Positions 46,062 to 55,776 are shown, counted from the stretch's first letter. The stretch is DNA of 64,000 nt from Sedimenticola hydrogenitrophicus (GCF_025175675.1 NZ_JANIOA010000004.1:79343-143342); one strand, 5' to 3'. The notes: a model not told the origin generated them from the sequence alone. Translations and numbers: made by a program.

Positions 46062-46574
46062 CTACCAGCCAACCCGGATATAGCGCAACAGGTTGCCGGC
46101 CGGATCACGCAGCAGCAGACGTCCCTCCGATTCGGCGAATTCATAGGGCCGCACCTGGCCGCTCTCCAGGTCCTGCATGAGGATCAGTCGGGGTTCCACC
46201 TGGGTCAGGCGCCCATCACGGAAATTGTCCCGCTGCAGATAGATCCTGAACAGACCGTCCTGGATCACCAGTATCTCACCGCTCTCGCCCTGCCAGCTGC
46301 CGTTGAGCATGGCCCCCTGGGATGGCCGGGCCGGGGCGCGGTAGGGATAGGGGGCGCCCGGATAGGGTCCGTAGCCGGGGATGCCGCCCGGATACCCGGC
46401 AGCGTCCCGTGCCCGCTCGTGCAGACGTTTCTGATAGGCTGAGGAGAAGGCGTCCATCATGTCGAACAGGGTCTCGGCCATGCGGTTATAGCGGTTGGGA
46501 TAGTCGAGCGCGGTCGCTGTCTGCGGCAGCAGCGTCAGCAGAATCAGCAGCCGGAATAGCCGGATTGTACGCAC
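46062..46574 (-). CDS. Exported protein of unknown function
   Basis: 170 aa. The N-terminus RLFRLLILLTLLPQTATALD is a Sec signal peptide with a likely cut after ATA-LD. The mature protein has a Gly/Pro/Tyr-rich stretch (GYPGGIPGYGPYPGAPYPYR, about residues 60-80) and a C-terminal beta-rich domain (NGSWQGESGEILVIQDGLFR). No family was recognised. It ends six bases from the aminopeptidase-like gene on the opposite strand. Confidence 0.8.
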   Translation of the reverse strand: MRTIRLFRLLILLTLLPQTATALDYPNRYNRMAETLFDMMDAFSSAYQKRLHERARDAAGYPGGIPGYGPYPGAPYPYRAPARPSQGAMLNGSWQGESGEILVIQDGLFRIYLQRDNFRDGRLTQVEPRLILMQDLESGQVRPYEFAESEGRLLLRDPAGNLLRYIRVGW

Positions 46575-46717
46575 TTCGGTCCCCCTCTCTACATCCCCCT
46601 GGGCACCACCCAGTCTATCAGAAAAGCCCCCCGTCCCATGGTGAAACTTGCCTGTTGCGCGAAATGGTGTTTATCTTAAGCGGACTTTTGGCGGAAACAG
46701 ATATCGAAGGCCGGAAA

Positions 46718-47167
46718 ATGGTGGCGACACAGTATGATGGCGGACACGAGCGCCGCATCCGAACCAAGGATATGGTGGAGAAGTGGCTGGACGAACGCCA
46801 GCAGATGCTGGTGCTCTATTGCCAACTGGCGGGCATCGACTCCTTCAGTCCGGACAAGCCGGAAAAGCAGCTGTTGCGGGACTTCTGCCAGCTGTTGATT
46901 GATTATGTTGCGTTCGGTCACTTCGAAGTGTTCGATCGCATCACTTCCGGCGAGGAGCGCCGCGGCGAGGTGGTCAGGGTGGCGGACGCGGCTTATGCGA
47001 AAATCGCCGAGGTGACGGAGCTGGTGGTGGCGTTCAATGACAAGTACGACCTGAGCGATCACCGGCAGCCCCTGGACAACCTGACCAAGGACCTCTCCAT
47101 TCTGGGTGAGGACCTGGCCAGCCGGATCGAACTCGAAGACAGACTGGTCAAGGCCCTGCTGCGATGA
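46718..47167 (+). CDS. rsd: Rsd/AlgQ anti-sigma-70 regulator
   Basis: 149 aa, typical length. Binds free RpoD and favours alternative sigma factors in stationary phase; AlgQ in Pseudomonas is the same family. Hallmarks: RTKDMVEKWLDERQQMLVLY, FCQLLIDYVAFGHFEVFDRI and AFNDKYD. ATG 46718 was chosen as it begins just before the conserved helix; longer frames run through the leader. It is followed after 32 bp by the cyclase-domain gene. Confidence 0.94.
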   Translation: MVATQYDGGHERRIRTKDMVEKWLDERQQMLVLYCQLAGIDSFSPDKPEKQLLRDFCQLLIDYVAFGHFEVFDRITSGEERRGEVVRVADAAYAKIAEVTELVVAFNDKYDLSDHRQPLDNLTKDLSILGEDLASRIELEDRLVKALLR

Positions 47168-47199
47168 CCCGATTGCCGCGGCAGAGCTGAGGAGGCGGC

Positions 47200-49644
47200 G
47201 TGGTCAGCCTGTTCGACAGCCTGATACACTGGCGTCCGGATGCGGAAGAGTTCACTGCTCCCCTGCAGTCGAAGAAACCGTTCAAGCTGCTGTTCGACCG
47301 CCTGCCGACCGGCATCGACAACAACCGGATCGATGTCGCCCTGAGTCAGGAGTTCATGGACCGCTGCCGGCTGTTTGTGCGTCGCTCCATGATGCACGAC
47401 GTGACCGAAAATTACTGGGGCGAACCACCGCCGCCACCGGATAACAAGGATCTCCAGGCCCTGCGCGAGGGCTATGCCGGCCTGATGGAACTGACGGTCG
47501 ACCGGGCCAGGAAACACAACCGCCTGGAGATGGTACAGCTGCTGCAGTTCAGCGTGGTGAAGTTCCTGCTCGGCCTGGTGGGGCAGGAGTATGACCGCCT
47601 GCGCAGCCAGGTGCAGCGTGCCAAGGGGTTGGACAGCCATCAGTCCAGCGGCCGTTCGGTGCAGCTGCATGACCGGTTGGTGCTGCTGGCCAGGAACGAG
47701 CCGGCGATTCGCTATCGGATCACCCGCCGGCTGTTTCGCGAGCTGCTGAAGATAGAGAACATGCGCCTCGGCAAGCTGCGCAAATCGGTGCTGGGCCTCT
47801 CTTGGCCGATACCCAAGCCGCTGCTGTTCAACCCGATGCTGCAACTCCCCTCGTTGTGGGCCGACGAACAGGTGATGGGCCACTATCCCCTGGTCTGCAC
47901 GGACCGGGAGGACCCGGATGCCTTCGACCGGGTCAACCGTCTGGTCACCGGGCTGTTTGCCGATTTCCTCCCCTCCTGGTGCTGGGGTACTGAGCCGCTG
48001 GATCCGTTCGATTCCACCTGCAGCGATATCCAGACCAGCGCCCGGCGCAGTCAGGGGGAACAGGACGGGCTGGTGGGTTATGGCGAAATCCTGATGCTGC
48101 TGAAACGATCGCTACAACCGGCGGAGTACGAGAGCGGCAACTGCTCCTGGCTGGATATTCCGGAGAATATCGACCGCATTGTCTATTCGGCCAGACACAG
48201 CGGTGGCATCCGCACCGACCATGTTGTCCCGCTGCTGCAAACAACCTGGCCCAACGACAAATGGCCCGGGTTTCACCATCGGCTGATGAAACAGATATTG
48301 AAGGCATTTCACGGCAGCCGTATCGAGCGCGATCTGCTGGCCTGCCACGCCGCACCCGCCGTCTATCAGGAGCTGAACCGGCAGGTGCCGGTCCGCCTGA
48401 TCTGCCAGTACCTGGCCGGGCGCATGACCAGGCGGGAGCTGCAGCGCAAGCTGAACAGCCTGCAGAACAAGGCGGTGCCGGTCCAGGTGGTGAAGGTGCT
48501 GGAGCGAATGCTGTCGATCATCAAGAGCATGCCGGGACCGCGACGGCGCCGCCGGGTGTTCAGTTTTCTGCGCCACTTCGCGTTGTTCCGGCGTGACCTG
48601 AAACAGGCCTACCAGGCGCACGTCGCCATGCGCCGCATCCATCTGCTGGTGCGTCCGGAGGATATCGAGCTGTCACGGCGTAACGGCAGTCTGCTGGAAT
48701 TCCCGCTACGCAGGGAGCTGAAGCCGGAGCAGCACCGTATCCGCAATCACGTCATCCTCAAGGCGGACGTGCGTGGTTCTACCGCCATCACCAGTGAATT
48801 GCGCAACCGCAATCTCAATCCTGCCTCCCACTTCAGCCTCAATTTTTTTGAGCCAATCAACAAGCTGTTGGAGAGCTTTGGGGCGAAAAAGGTGTTTATC
48901 GAGGGGGATGCGGTGATCCTGAGCATTTTCGAATACGAGGATACCCCCTATCAGTGGCTCTGCGTCTCCCACGCCTGCGGTCTGGCAAACAAGATCCTCC
49001 AGGTGGTGGATACCCAGAATGTCAAGAATCGCCAGAACGAACTGCCGGAGCTGGAGCTGGGCCTGGGTATCGCCTTCAGCGAGGAGGCTCCCGCGTTTCT
49101 GTACGACGAGGGGCACGAAATCATGATCTCGCCTGCCATCAACCGTGCGGATCAGCTCTCCTCCTGCTCGGCGGCGGTGCGGCGCTCCGCATACGGCGGG
49201 GGCCTGGGGTGCGGGGTGATGGTGATGGCGCCAGCGGCCAGCGAGACCGTCAACAAGGAGAGTTCCGACAAGCTGATCCGCTATAACGTGAACGGCATCG
49301 AACTGGACGAGCCGGCCTATTACAAGCTGAAGTCAGAGCTGTCGTTCCGCCGCATCGTGCTGGAGGTGGGCCGGCGGGCGCTGAACGACCATCTGCTGGT
49401 GGGCCGCTACCCGGATCTGGAGGGGAACATGCACGCCCTGGTTATCCGCGAGGGGGTGGTCACCGTCTGGGACGGCGAGCAGGCGGGGCTGGAGGCAGTG
49501 GATGGCGGTTTTTATTATGAGGTGATCAGGGATCCGGAGCTGATCGCCTATGCCATCGAGCAGACCACCCGGCGGCGCCATACGCTCCCTGACACCCCCG
49601 CGACCGCTGAAGAGGATCGGCCAAGGCCTGGCCTGTTCCACTGA
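47200..49644 (+). CDS. 814-aa protein with C-terminal class III nucleotidyl cyclase homology domain
   Basis: The first 520 residues are helical, with no recognised domain, no signal peptide and no membrane segment (e.g. RRRRVFSFLRHFALFRRDL). From about residue 520 a class III cyclase-like domain begins: ILKADVRGSTAIT (first metal Asp), KKVFIEGDAVILSIF (second Asp) and ELGLGIAFSEEAPAFLYDEG. Whether it makes cAMP, cGMP or nothing is unclear since substrate-selecting residues cannot be assigned. The start is GTG 47200. It follows rsd closely and may be co-transcribed. Confidence 0.85.
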   Translation: MVSLFDSLIHWRPDAEEFTAPLQSKKPFKLLFDRLPTGIDNNRIDVALSQEFMDRCRLFVRRSMMHDVTENYWGEPPPPPDNKDLQALREGYAGLMELTVDRARKHNRLEMVQLLQFSVVKFLLGLVGQEYDRLRSQVQRAKGLDSHQSSGRSVQLHDRLVLLARNEPAIRYRITRRLFRELLKIENMRLGKLRKSVLGLSWPIPKPLLFNPMLQLPSLWADEQVMGHYPLVCTDREDPDAFDRVNRLVTGLFADFLPSWCWGTEPLDPFDSTCSDIQTSARRSQGEQDGLVGYGEILMLLKRSLQPAEYESGNCSWLDIPENIDRIVYSARHSGGIRTDHVVPLLQTTWPNDKWPGFHHRLMKQILKAFHGSRIERDLLACHAAPAVYQELNRQVPVRLICQYLAGRMTRRELQRKLNSLQNKAVPVQVVKVLERMLSIIKSMPGPRRRRRVFSFLRHFALFRRDLKQAYQAHVAMRRIHLLVRPEDIELSRRNGSLLEFPLRRELKPEQHRIRNHVILKADVRGSTAITSELRNRNLNPASHFSLNFFEPINKLLESFGAKKVFIEGDAVILSIFEYEDTPYQWLCVSHACGLANKILQVVDTQNVKNRQNELPELELGLGIAFSEEAPAFLYDEGHEIMISPAINRADQLSSCSAAVRRSAYGGGLGCGVMVMAPAASETVNKESSDKLIRYNVNGIELDEPAYYKLKSELSFRRIVLEVGRRALNDHLLVGRYPDLEGNMHALVIREGVVTVWDGEQAGLEAVDGGFYYEVIRDPELIAYAIEQTTRRRHTLPDTPATAEEDRPRPGLFH

Positions 49645-49670
49645 TCGATTGCCGGTCGGCGTGGCAGGTG

Positions 49671-49744
49671 AGGTGTCGGAGTCAAACCAGGCTCGGTCGG
49701 GTGACCTGATCGCACGGCGGGCGGCTGGTTTGACTCCGACACCT
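49671..49744. repeat. GTCGGAGTCA hairpin repeat, copy 3
   Basis: 74 bp; perfect 20-bp stem AGGTGTCGGAGTCAAACCAG and its complement around a 34-bp loop. It represents the AGGTGTCGG subtype. Confidence 0.9.
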
Positions 49745-49753
49745 GGGGGTTGG

Positions 49754-49793
49754 TACCACTCCTCACCCTACAAAGTACTTTGTCAAATTGAAG
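49754..49793. repeat. Terminal fragment of the GTAGGGTGGATAAG repeat family
   Basis: GTACCACTCCTCACCCTAC followed by AAAGTACTTTGTCAAATTG. The first part is the reverse of the left end of copy B at 28435, and the second is the right flank shared by copies A and B. The element's core is missing. Confidence 0.7.
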
Positions 49794-49798
49794 TAGTA

Positions 49799-51802
49799 CT
49801 AGGATCCCCCGCCGCCCGACGTATCGTTGGCTACCAGCTGGTCCTTCGGCCGCACCGGTGACATCCGTGCCGACAGCCGCTGTAGCGGCTGCTGCAGGCG
49901 CTGGTCGTAGATTGCCGCATAACTCAGCACCCGCTCGGTGTAGCGCCGGGTCTCTTGGAAGGGGATCAACTCCACCCAGATGTCGGCGGGCAGGGTGGTG
50001 TCCGGCAGCCAGCTCAGCACATTGCGCGGGCCGGCGTTGTAGGCTGCCGTGGCCAGCACCTGATGCTCCCCCAGGCGCCGGTAGACATGGCTGAGATAGG
50101 CGGTACCCAGGGCGATGTTCACCTCCGGCCGCAGCAATTGACCCAGACCGGGCTTTTTCAGTTTCTCCTTGCGGGCGATAAAGCGTGCGGTCGCCGGCAT
50201 CAGCTGCATCAGTCCGCGGGCTCCGGCGGGTGACTGGGCATCGCTGGAGAAGGCGCTCTCCTGCCGGATCACGGCAAAGATCCAGGAGTTGTTCAGATCG
50301 GCTGCCACGGATGTTTCCGTCACCAGGGTCTGATGCTCCAGGGGAAAGCGCAGCTCCAGGTCGTCCCAGTAACCGGTGCGGGCCAGGGTGAAGATCGCCT
50401 GGTCGTGCCAGCCCCAGGACTGGGCCAGTTTGGCGACCCGCTGCAGGTCGAGAGGTTTCATGTTGCGCACACTGGCATACCACTCGCGCCGGGCATCGAG
50501 GAAGCGGCCCAGCTGAAACAGCTCGCGGGCCCGCAACAGCGCCGGCCGCTGTGCCAGCCGAATGATGGCGGACGGCTGCAGCTCCAGCGGGGTCGGGTCG
50601 TAGCGGTAGGGCTGGCCCAGGCGATCCGCGGCAAGGAAACCGTGATAGCTGCGCTCCTTGGCCAACGCGGCAAAGCGGACATCGGCCTCGGCGGTACTGG
50701 CGGTTTCCGCCAATGCCCGTGCCTGCCAGTAGCGCCAGCGGTCGGAGTTCCTGAGTTCGTCGGGCAGTTCGCCAATCCAGCTCAGCAGTTGCGGCCAGGC
50801 ACGTCGTTTCAGGGCGTAGCGGAGACGCGTTTCACGCAGCTGATTGTCATCTGCCGATGGGGTGAAGGCGCGCAGTCGGGTCAGGCTGTCGGGATGGTCG
50901 TCGCGTATCATCCCCAGCAACAGCGCGCGTTGGCCGCTGTAGCGATCCGCTGCGCTGAAGGGGATCTGCTCCTGCAATCGCGGCCAGATCCGGATGGCAC
51001 TGTCGATGTCCCGGCCGACCAGGCGCTTGAATCCGTCCAGCAGGATAAGGTTGCGGGCGGGGCTTTCCGCCAGTTGGGGAACGGCCGTGGCGAGTTGTTG
51101 CGGATCCCGCTGCAGTTCCCGCCAGGTCCGCAGCCAGGCCTGCTGTTGCGGGCTGAGGTAGCGCTGCAGATAGCGGCTGAACCGCCCTTCCGAGGCCCGC
51201 ATGGCGAGTTCGAGCCGCTGCCAGGCCAGCGCCGGGGTGAGCTTGCCGGCATCGATCCAGGTCTGCAGAATCCGGTCACAGGCCTCCGGCCGGGAACGGG
51301 GCGAGAGCCAGATCGCTTTCGCCTGATCCAGTGCCTGTTGCCGCTTGCCGGTCTCCAGCAGGGCGGTCAGGTAGTGGCACTGGTGGATCGTTCCCAGCCC
51401 GGGCTGGAAGAAGGCCAGGTAGGTCCACCACTGCTTCCGCCCGGCCAGCTCCTTGAGCCAGAGGCTGCGCATGCGCGGGGCCAGCGGGGTGTCGGCATAA
51501 CGGGTGATGAACGCCTCCACCCGGGGACTGTCGAGGCTGGAGAGTTGCTGTTGCAGCGCCTGATACTCCAGGTAGGGGAACAGCGGGTAGGTCCGCAGGG
51601 TGGAGCGGATCGCGGCGTACTGCTGCAGATCCCCCGCCGCGAGCAGGCGTTCCGCGGCAAGGAACCCGCTACGCTGCCGCTCCAGTTCCGGGGCTGACAG
51701 CTCCGGGGCCGAAAGGCACAGGGTCGGCAGCAGGGCGAACAGCCACGCCAGGCGACGGATGAGACTGGTGTTAGGTGACCGCGCCACTTCCTTGTGACTC
51801 AA
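49799..51802 (-). CDS. slt: Soluble lytic murein transglycosylase
   Basis: About 667 aa from the proposed start. Periplasmic enzyme cleaving peptidoglycan to 1,6-anhydromuropeptides. Signal sequence RRLAWLFALLPTLCLSA, then a long superhelical U/L region. The C-terminal goose-lysozyme-like domain has FAVIRQESAFSSDAQSPAGA (catalytic Glu) and RGLMQLMPATAR, with TAYLSHVYRRLGEHQVLATA after it. No ATG fits; a TTG at 51802 with GGAG upstream is the most likely start, and a GTG at 51787 is possible. The frame is open to 51976. Confidence 0.93.
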   Translation of the reverse strand: MSHKEVARSPNTSLIRRLAWLFALLPTLCLSAPELSAPELERQRSGFLAAERLLAAGDLQQYAAIRSTLRTYPLFPYLEYQALQQQLSSLDSPRVEAFITRYADTPLAPRMRSLWLKELAGRKQWWTYLAFFQPGLGTIHQCHYLTALLETGKRQQALDQAKAIWLSPRSRPEACDRILQTWIDAGKLTPALAWQRLELAMRASEGRFSRYLQRYLSPQQQAWLRTWRELQRDPQQLATAVPQLAESPARNLILLDGFKRLVGRDIDSAIRIWPRLQEQIPFSAADRYSGQRALLLGMIRDDHPDSLTRLRAFTPSADDNQLRETRLRYALKRRAWPQLLSWIGELPDELRNSDRWRYWQARALAETASTAEADVRFAALAKERSYHGFLAADRLGQPYRYDPTPLELQPSAIIRLAQRPALLRARELFQLGRFLDARREWYASVRNMKPLDLQRVAKLAQSWGWHDQAIFTLARTGYWDDLELRFPLEHQTLVTETSVAADLNNSWIFAVIRQESAFSSDAQSPAGARGLMQLMPATARFIARKEKLKKPGLGQLLRPEVNIALGTAYLSHVYRRLGEHQVLATAAYNAGPRNVLSWLPDTTLPADIWVELIPFQETRRYTERVLSYAAIYDQRLQQPLQRLSARMSPVRPKDQLVANDTSGGGGS

Positions 51803-51945
51803 TGGCTCGTGACTCCATGGCTTGCGTTTTCGGGGGCATGGGGAAAGCTTAGGAGGGGGCGGCGCCAGGCGCAAGAGGGAAAACCCTCTGAATTGCACGG
51901 ACGCAGCGGATTGCCCGGTAGCCGCTATTCCGGGATGATAGAACA

Positions 51946-52779
51946 ATGACCACCGCATCCGTAAATAGCTCCGCATGGCCCGACAGCCGGCAACTGCAGC
52001 ATCTCCTGATCGAGATCGCCGAGGCCGAGGTACTCTCGCGCTATCGCAATCCGGACGTCTCCCGCAAGAGCGACGGCACCCTGGTGACCGATGCCGATCT
52101 GGCGGTACAGAATCGACTGGTCGAACAGCTGGCCGTCAGTTGGCCGGAGATCCCGCTGATGGGGGAGGAGATGACGCCGCAGCAGCAGCAGGCGCTGGCG
52201 GCGCGGGACCGCTACTGGTGCGTGGATCCGCTGGACGGCACCACCAACTACTCCGCGGGGCTGCCCTATTTTGCCCTCTCCCTGGCCCTGGTGGTGGAGG
52301 GACGGGCGGTGCTGGGGATCGTTTACGATCCGCTGCGCCACGAGTGCTACCGCGCCGAGCTGGGGCGGGGCGCCTGGCTCAATGATGAACCGTTGCGCCT
52401 GCATCAGGGCCCGGGCACCCTGAAAGAGTGCATCGCCATTGTCGATTTCAAGCGGCTCACGCCGGGGCTGGCGATCCAGCTGTCGAACCATCCGCCTTAC
52501 CGTTCGCAGCGCTGTTTCGGCGCTATCGCGCTGGAGTGGTGCTGGCTGGCGGCAGGGCGTGCCCATCTCAATCTGCATGGCGGCCAAAAGCTGTGGGATT
52601 ACGCCGCCGGTCGGCTGATCTTTGCCGAGGCGGGCGGTATCTTCAGCCAGGGGGCCAGGCAACAGGAACGCCTCGGACTGGCGGTACAACCGGCCCTGGG
52701 GGCGGTGGATGCACACCTGTTTGGCCTCTGGCGGGAGTGGCTGCGGCAGGCGGGGTTTCCGCTGGAAGCGGGCGGTTAA
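51946..52779 (+). CDS. Inositol monophosphatase-family protein
   Basis: 277 aa Mg2+-dependent phosphatase fold. Motifs: IPLMGEEM (metal Glu), VDPLDGTTNYSAGLPYF (metal Asp pair) and LWDYAAGRLIFAEAGG near the C-terminus. The substrate could be inositol phosphate or 3'-phosphoadenosine nucleotides; the sequence does not decide. It is divergent from slt, with the 5' ends overlapping only if the longer slt frame is used. Confidence 0.93.
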   Translation: MTTASVNSSAWPDSRQLQHLLIEIAEAEVLSRYRNPDVSRKSDGTLVTDADLAVQNRLVEQLAVSWPEIPLMGEEMTPQQQQALAARDRYWCVDPLDGTTNYSAGLPYFALSLALVVEGRAVLGIVYDPLRHECYRAELGRGAWLNDEPLRLHQGPGTLKECIAIVDFKRLTPGLAIQLSNHPPYRSQRCFGAIALEWCWLAAGRAHLNLHGGQKLWDYAAGRLIFAEAGGIFSQGARQQERLGLAVQPALGAVDAHLFGLWREWLRQAGFPLEAGG

Positions 52780-53036
52780 TTCTACGTTGTCATATTCTGG
52801 TGCCGTGATGAAATAGACATGTTGCATGGTTTCCTGGAATGCACTGTTGGTGGAGTCCAGCATTGCACCCTGTAGGAGGCCCGCCCCCGGACCGATTTCG
52901 CGGCGAGGCGCCGCTCCACAGGTCGATTTTTGCAACGATCGGGTAGGACCAACCAGCAGCCGTATTTGAAGCAATAGAACAACTATCGACCCAGCCGTTG
53001 CGCACGGCGGAAGTCGGAATCAACCGGAGGTAAAAC

Positions 53037-53480
53037 ATGAGCAGTAATGATCAACAACTGGATATGGAGCTGGGCAGCGGCGTAGCCGCCTTTGAGTCGA
53101 AGCATTTCGCCAGTGCCGCCAAGTTGCTGTCCGGCCTGGCCGAAGACGGCAATCCCGAGGCCCAGTACCGGATGGCCATCATGGCCCAGAACGGGCTGGG
53201 TATGGTGGTCAATCAGCTGATGGCCTTCAAGTATATGAAGGCGGCGGCCGAGAGTGGTCTGGCACTGGCCCAGCATGGCCTGGGTTTCATGTACATGGAG
53301 GGCGAGTGCGTGGAGAAGAATGGCGCCAAGGCGGTGGAGTGGTTCAAACGCGCGGCCGAGCAGGGGCTGGTCGGCTCCCAGACCACCCTGGCGATGATGT
53401 ATGAAACGGGCGAAGGGGTGGCGCAGGACCCGCAAGAGGCCCGGCGCTGGTACCACGCCGCCGGTTTCGACGAGAAATAG
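53037..53480 (+). CDS. Sel1-repeat protein
   Basis: 147 aa. Three to four Sel1/TPR-like helical repeats, with the typical AQYRMAIMAQNGLGMV, AQHGLGFMYMEGECV and SQTTLAMMYETGEGV units. Such repeats mediate protein contacts. No signal peptide. AACCGGAGGTAAAAC precedes the ATG, a strong ribosome-binding site. Partner unknown. Confidence 0.92.
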   Translation: MSSNDQQLDMELGSGVAAFESKHFASAAKLLSGLAEDGNPEAQYRMAIMAQNGLGMVVNQLMAFKYMKAAAESGLALAQHGLGFMYMEGECVEKNGAKAVEWFKRAAEQGLVGSQTTLAMMYETGEGVAQDPQEARRWYHAAGFDEK

Positions 53481-53559
53481 CCAGCGCGGCCCGCGGCGTC
53501 CGGCCGTCAGACCGGCGCCGCGACCCGAAATTCGCCCTGGGATCCCCTCGGGGATTGAC

Positions 53560-54618
53560 TCAGCCGCGCGTGCGGCGCTGGCGTACCGCCTCGGCCAGGG
53601 TACGCAGCAGCGGCTCGGTGTCCTCCCAGCTGATGCAGGCGTCGGTGATGCTCTGGCCGTAGACCAGTTCCTCGTCCGGGCGCCAGTCCTGGCGTCCGGC
53701 CTCCAGGAAGCTCTCGATCATGACGCCGTTGATGCGCCGGTCGCCGCGGGCGATCTGGCCGGCTACGTCGTGTCCCACATCGATCTGTTTCTGGTGCCGC
53801 TTGCGCGAGTTGGCGTGGCTGAAATCGATCATTACGCGTGGCTTGAAGCCGGACTGTTCCATCTCCTCGGCGGCGATATTGATGCTTTCGGTGTCGTAAT
53901 TGGGACGGGCGCCGCCGCGCAGGATCACATGGCAATCCTCGTTGCCCCGGGTGGTGAAGATGGCGGAGTGGCGCTCCTTGGTCACCGACAGGAAACAGTG
54001 CGGCTGGGAGGCGGCGCGGATCGCGTCGAGGGCGATGCGCAGGGTGCCGTTGGTGCCGTTCTTGAAACCAACCGGACAGGAGAGACCGGAGGCCAGCTCC
54101 CGGTGTCCCTGGCTCTCGGTGGTGCGGGCGCCGATGGCGCCCCAGCTCACCAGGTCGGCGATGTACTGGGGGCTGATCAGGTCGAGGAACTCGGTCCCGG
54201 CGGGTAGCCCTAGACTGTTGATATCCAGCAGCAGCTGGCGGGCCAGTTTCAGCCCCTTGTTGATATGGAAGGTACCGTCGAGGTCCGGATCGTTGATCAG
54301 CCCCTTCCAACCGACGGTAGTGCGGGGCTTCTCGAAATAGACCCGCATCACGATCAGCAGGTCGTCCGCCAGTTCCTCGCGTAGCTTGTTCAGCCGGGCC
54401 GCGTAGTCGCGGGCCGCCGCCGGGTCATGCACCGAGCAGGGGCCGACGATGGCCAGCAGCCGGTCGTCCTCGTCGTGGAGGATGCGGTGGATCTGCCGGC
54501 GCGCGTTGAACACCGTGTCGGCAATCGCATCGGTAACGGGGAATTCGGCCAGCAGTTCAGCCGGGGCTACCAGCTCCTTGATGGCTTCGATGCGAAGGTC
54601 GTCGGTTTCGTGGCGCAT
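53560..54618 (-). CDS. 3-deoxy-7-phosphoheptulonate (DAHP) synthase, class I
   Basis: 352 aa. Condenses phosphoenolpyruvate and erythrose-4-phosphate, the first step of the shikimate pathway. Hallmarks: IVGPCSVHDP, VMRVYFEKPRTTVGWKGLI (quoted in part: YFEKPRTTVGWKG), GARTTESQGHRELASGLS, ILRGGARPNY and MIDFSHANSRK. It is one of the AroF/G/H types; which amino acid inhibits it cannot be read. The start is the ATG at 54618 (MRHETDDLRI); the extra 55 upstream codons are non-homologous. Confidence 0.96.
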   Translation of the reverse strand: MRHETDDLRIEAIKELVAPAELLAEFPVTDAIADTVFNARRQIHRILHDEDDRLLAIVGPCSVHDPAAARDYAARLNKLREELADDLLIVMRVYFEKPRTTVGWKGLINDPDLDGTFHINKGLKLARQLLLDINSLGLPAGTEFLDLISPQYIADLVSWGAIGARTTESQGHRELASGLSCPVGFKNGTNGTLRIALDAIRAASQPHCFLSVTKERHSAIFTTRGNEDCHVILRGGARPNYDTESINIAAEEMEQSGFKPRVMIDFSHANSRKRHQKQIDVGHDVAGQIARGDRRINGVMIESFLEAGRQDWRPDEELVYGQSITDACISWEDTEPLLRTLAEAVRQRRTRG

Positions 54619-54754
54619 GATTTCTACTCTTGTCAAAAAATGGTAAGCGCTCAATTGTATAGTGTATTTCCCTCTGGAAACAGCTGTCCCCGGGACATCG
54701 CCCGGCAACTTGGCTATGCTGTCTGAACAACTCATCGACTGAACGAGGCGGCTC

Positions 54755-55429
54755 ATGGCGGGATTGACACTGGTGATCGGCAATCAGAACTACTCCTCCT
54801 GGTCCCTGCGGCCCTGGTTTTTCCTCGCCCATCACGGCATCCCCTTCCAGACCAGGAAGGTCAGGCTGTTCACCGACAGCATGGAGCGGGACCTGGCGAT
54901 GCACTTCTCCGACAACAAGGTGCCGGTGCTGATCGATGACGACCTGGAGGTATGGGATTCGCTGGCGATCCTGGAGTATCTGGCGGAGCGCTTCCCCGAG
55001 GCCCGGGGCTGGCCGCATGAGCCGTCGGCCCGGGCGGTGGCCCGTTCGGTGTGCGCCGAGATGCACTCCAGCTTCTTCGCCCTGCGCGACGAGTTGCCGA
55101 TGAACTGCCGGCGGCGCTTTCCCGGGTTCCAACCGGGTCCGGAGGCGCAGCGGGATATCGACCGGGTATTCGGACTGTGGAACTTCTGCCGCGAGCGTTA
55201 CGGTAGTGCCGGACCCTGGCTGTTCGGCCGTTTTGGTGTCGCCGACTGCATGTACGCGCCGGTGGTGATGCGGCTGTTGAGCTACGAGATCCCGCTGGAC
55301 CCGGTCTCCACGCTGTATGCCCGTGCGCTGTACGACGACCCGGCGATGCGGCGCTGGGTGAAGGACGCCGCCGAAGAGGAGGCGGTGATCGAGGAGGACG
55401 AGGCGGACTGGCCGAGCGTGCCGTTCTGA
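54755..55429 (+). CDS. Glutathione S-transferase-family protein
   Basis: 224 aa. N-terminal thioredoxin-like domain (TLVIGNQNYSSWSLRPWFFL; the GNQNYSSWS motif with Ser as likely catalytic residue), VPVLIDDDLEVWDSLAILEY for glutathione contact, and a helical C-terminal domain. The substrate is unknown. The ATG at 54755 follows an AACGAGGCGG. Divergent from the DAHP synthase gene. Confidence 0.93.
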   Translation: MAGLTLVIGNQNYSSWSLRPWFFLAHHGIPFQTRKVRLFTDSMERDLAMHFSDNKVPVLIDDDLEVWDSLAILEYLAERFPEARGWPHEPSARAVARSVCAEMHSSFFALRDELPMNCRRRFPGFQPGPEAQRDIDRVFGLWNFCRERYGSAGPWLFGRFGVADCMYAPVVMRLLSYEIPLDPVSTLYARALYDDPAMRRWVKDAAEEEAVIEEDEADWPSVPF

Positions 55430-55513
55430 GCGGAGAGGTCGGCCCCGGGTAACTCCAGGATATCCATCAGTAATCACCGGTATTTAGGTGGCCGCGCGCC
55501 TGCTATATTGCTG

Positions 55514-55776
55514 GTACTCTGTCAGGGTGATATTGACGTATTCAGTTGGCCTGTCCGCGTTCCTGGCAAGGCGCGGCTCGCAGCTAATGGCCCGGTCCTT
55601 TGCAAGAGCCGCAACACGGCCAGGGGCGCGGACAGGCCAACCCGAAGGGCGCCCCTGTGGTGTCCCGCCGCCGCGTTGCGTCGTTTGACAAGGACCGGGC
55701 CATTGCCTGCACGACGCGCCTTGCGGCAAAACACCACAGGGGCGCTGAACTAGTCAATATCACCCTGACAGAGTAC
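55514..55776. repeat. 263-bp MITE-like element with perfect 24-bp inverted termini and nested stems
   Basis: GTACTCTGTCAGGGTGATAT begins both ends in opposite orientation, perfect for 24 bp (55514-55537 and 55753-55776). Inside are three more inverted pairs: TTGGCCTGTCCGCG / CGCGGACAGGCCAA, AATGGCCCGGTCC / GGACCGGGCCATT, and GGGCGCCCCTGTGGTGT / AACACCACAGGGGCGC. It has no coding capacity. It occupies most of the gap 55430-55794 between the GST and COG3146 genes. Confidence 0.9.
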
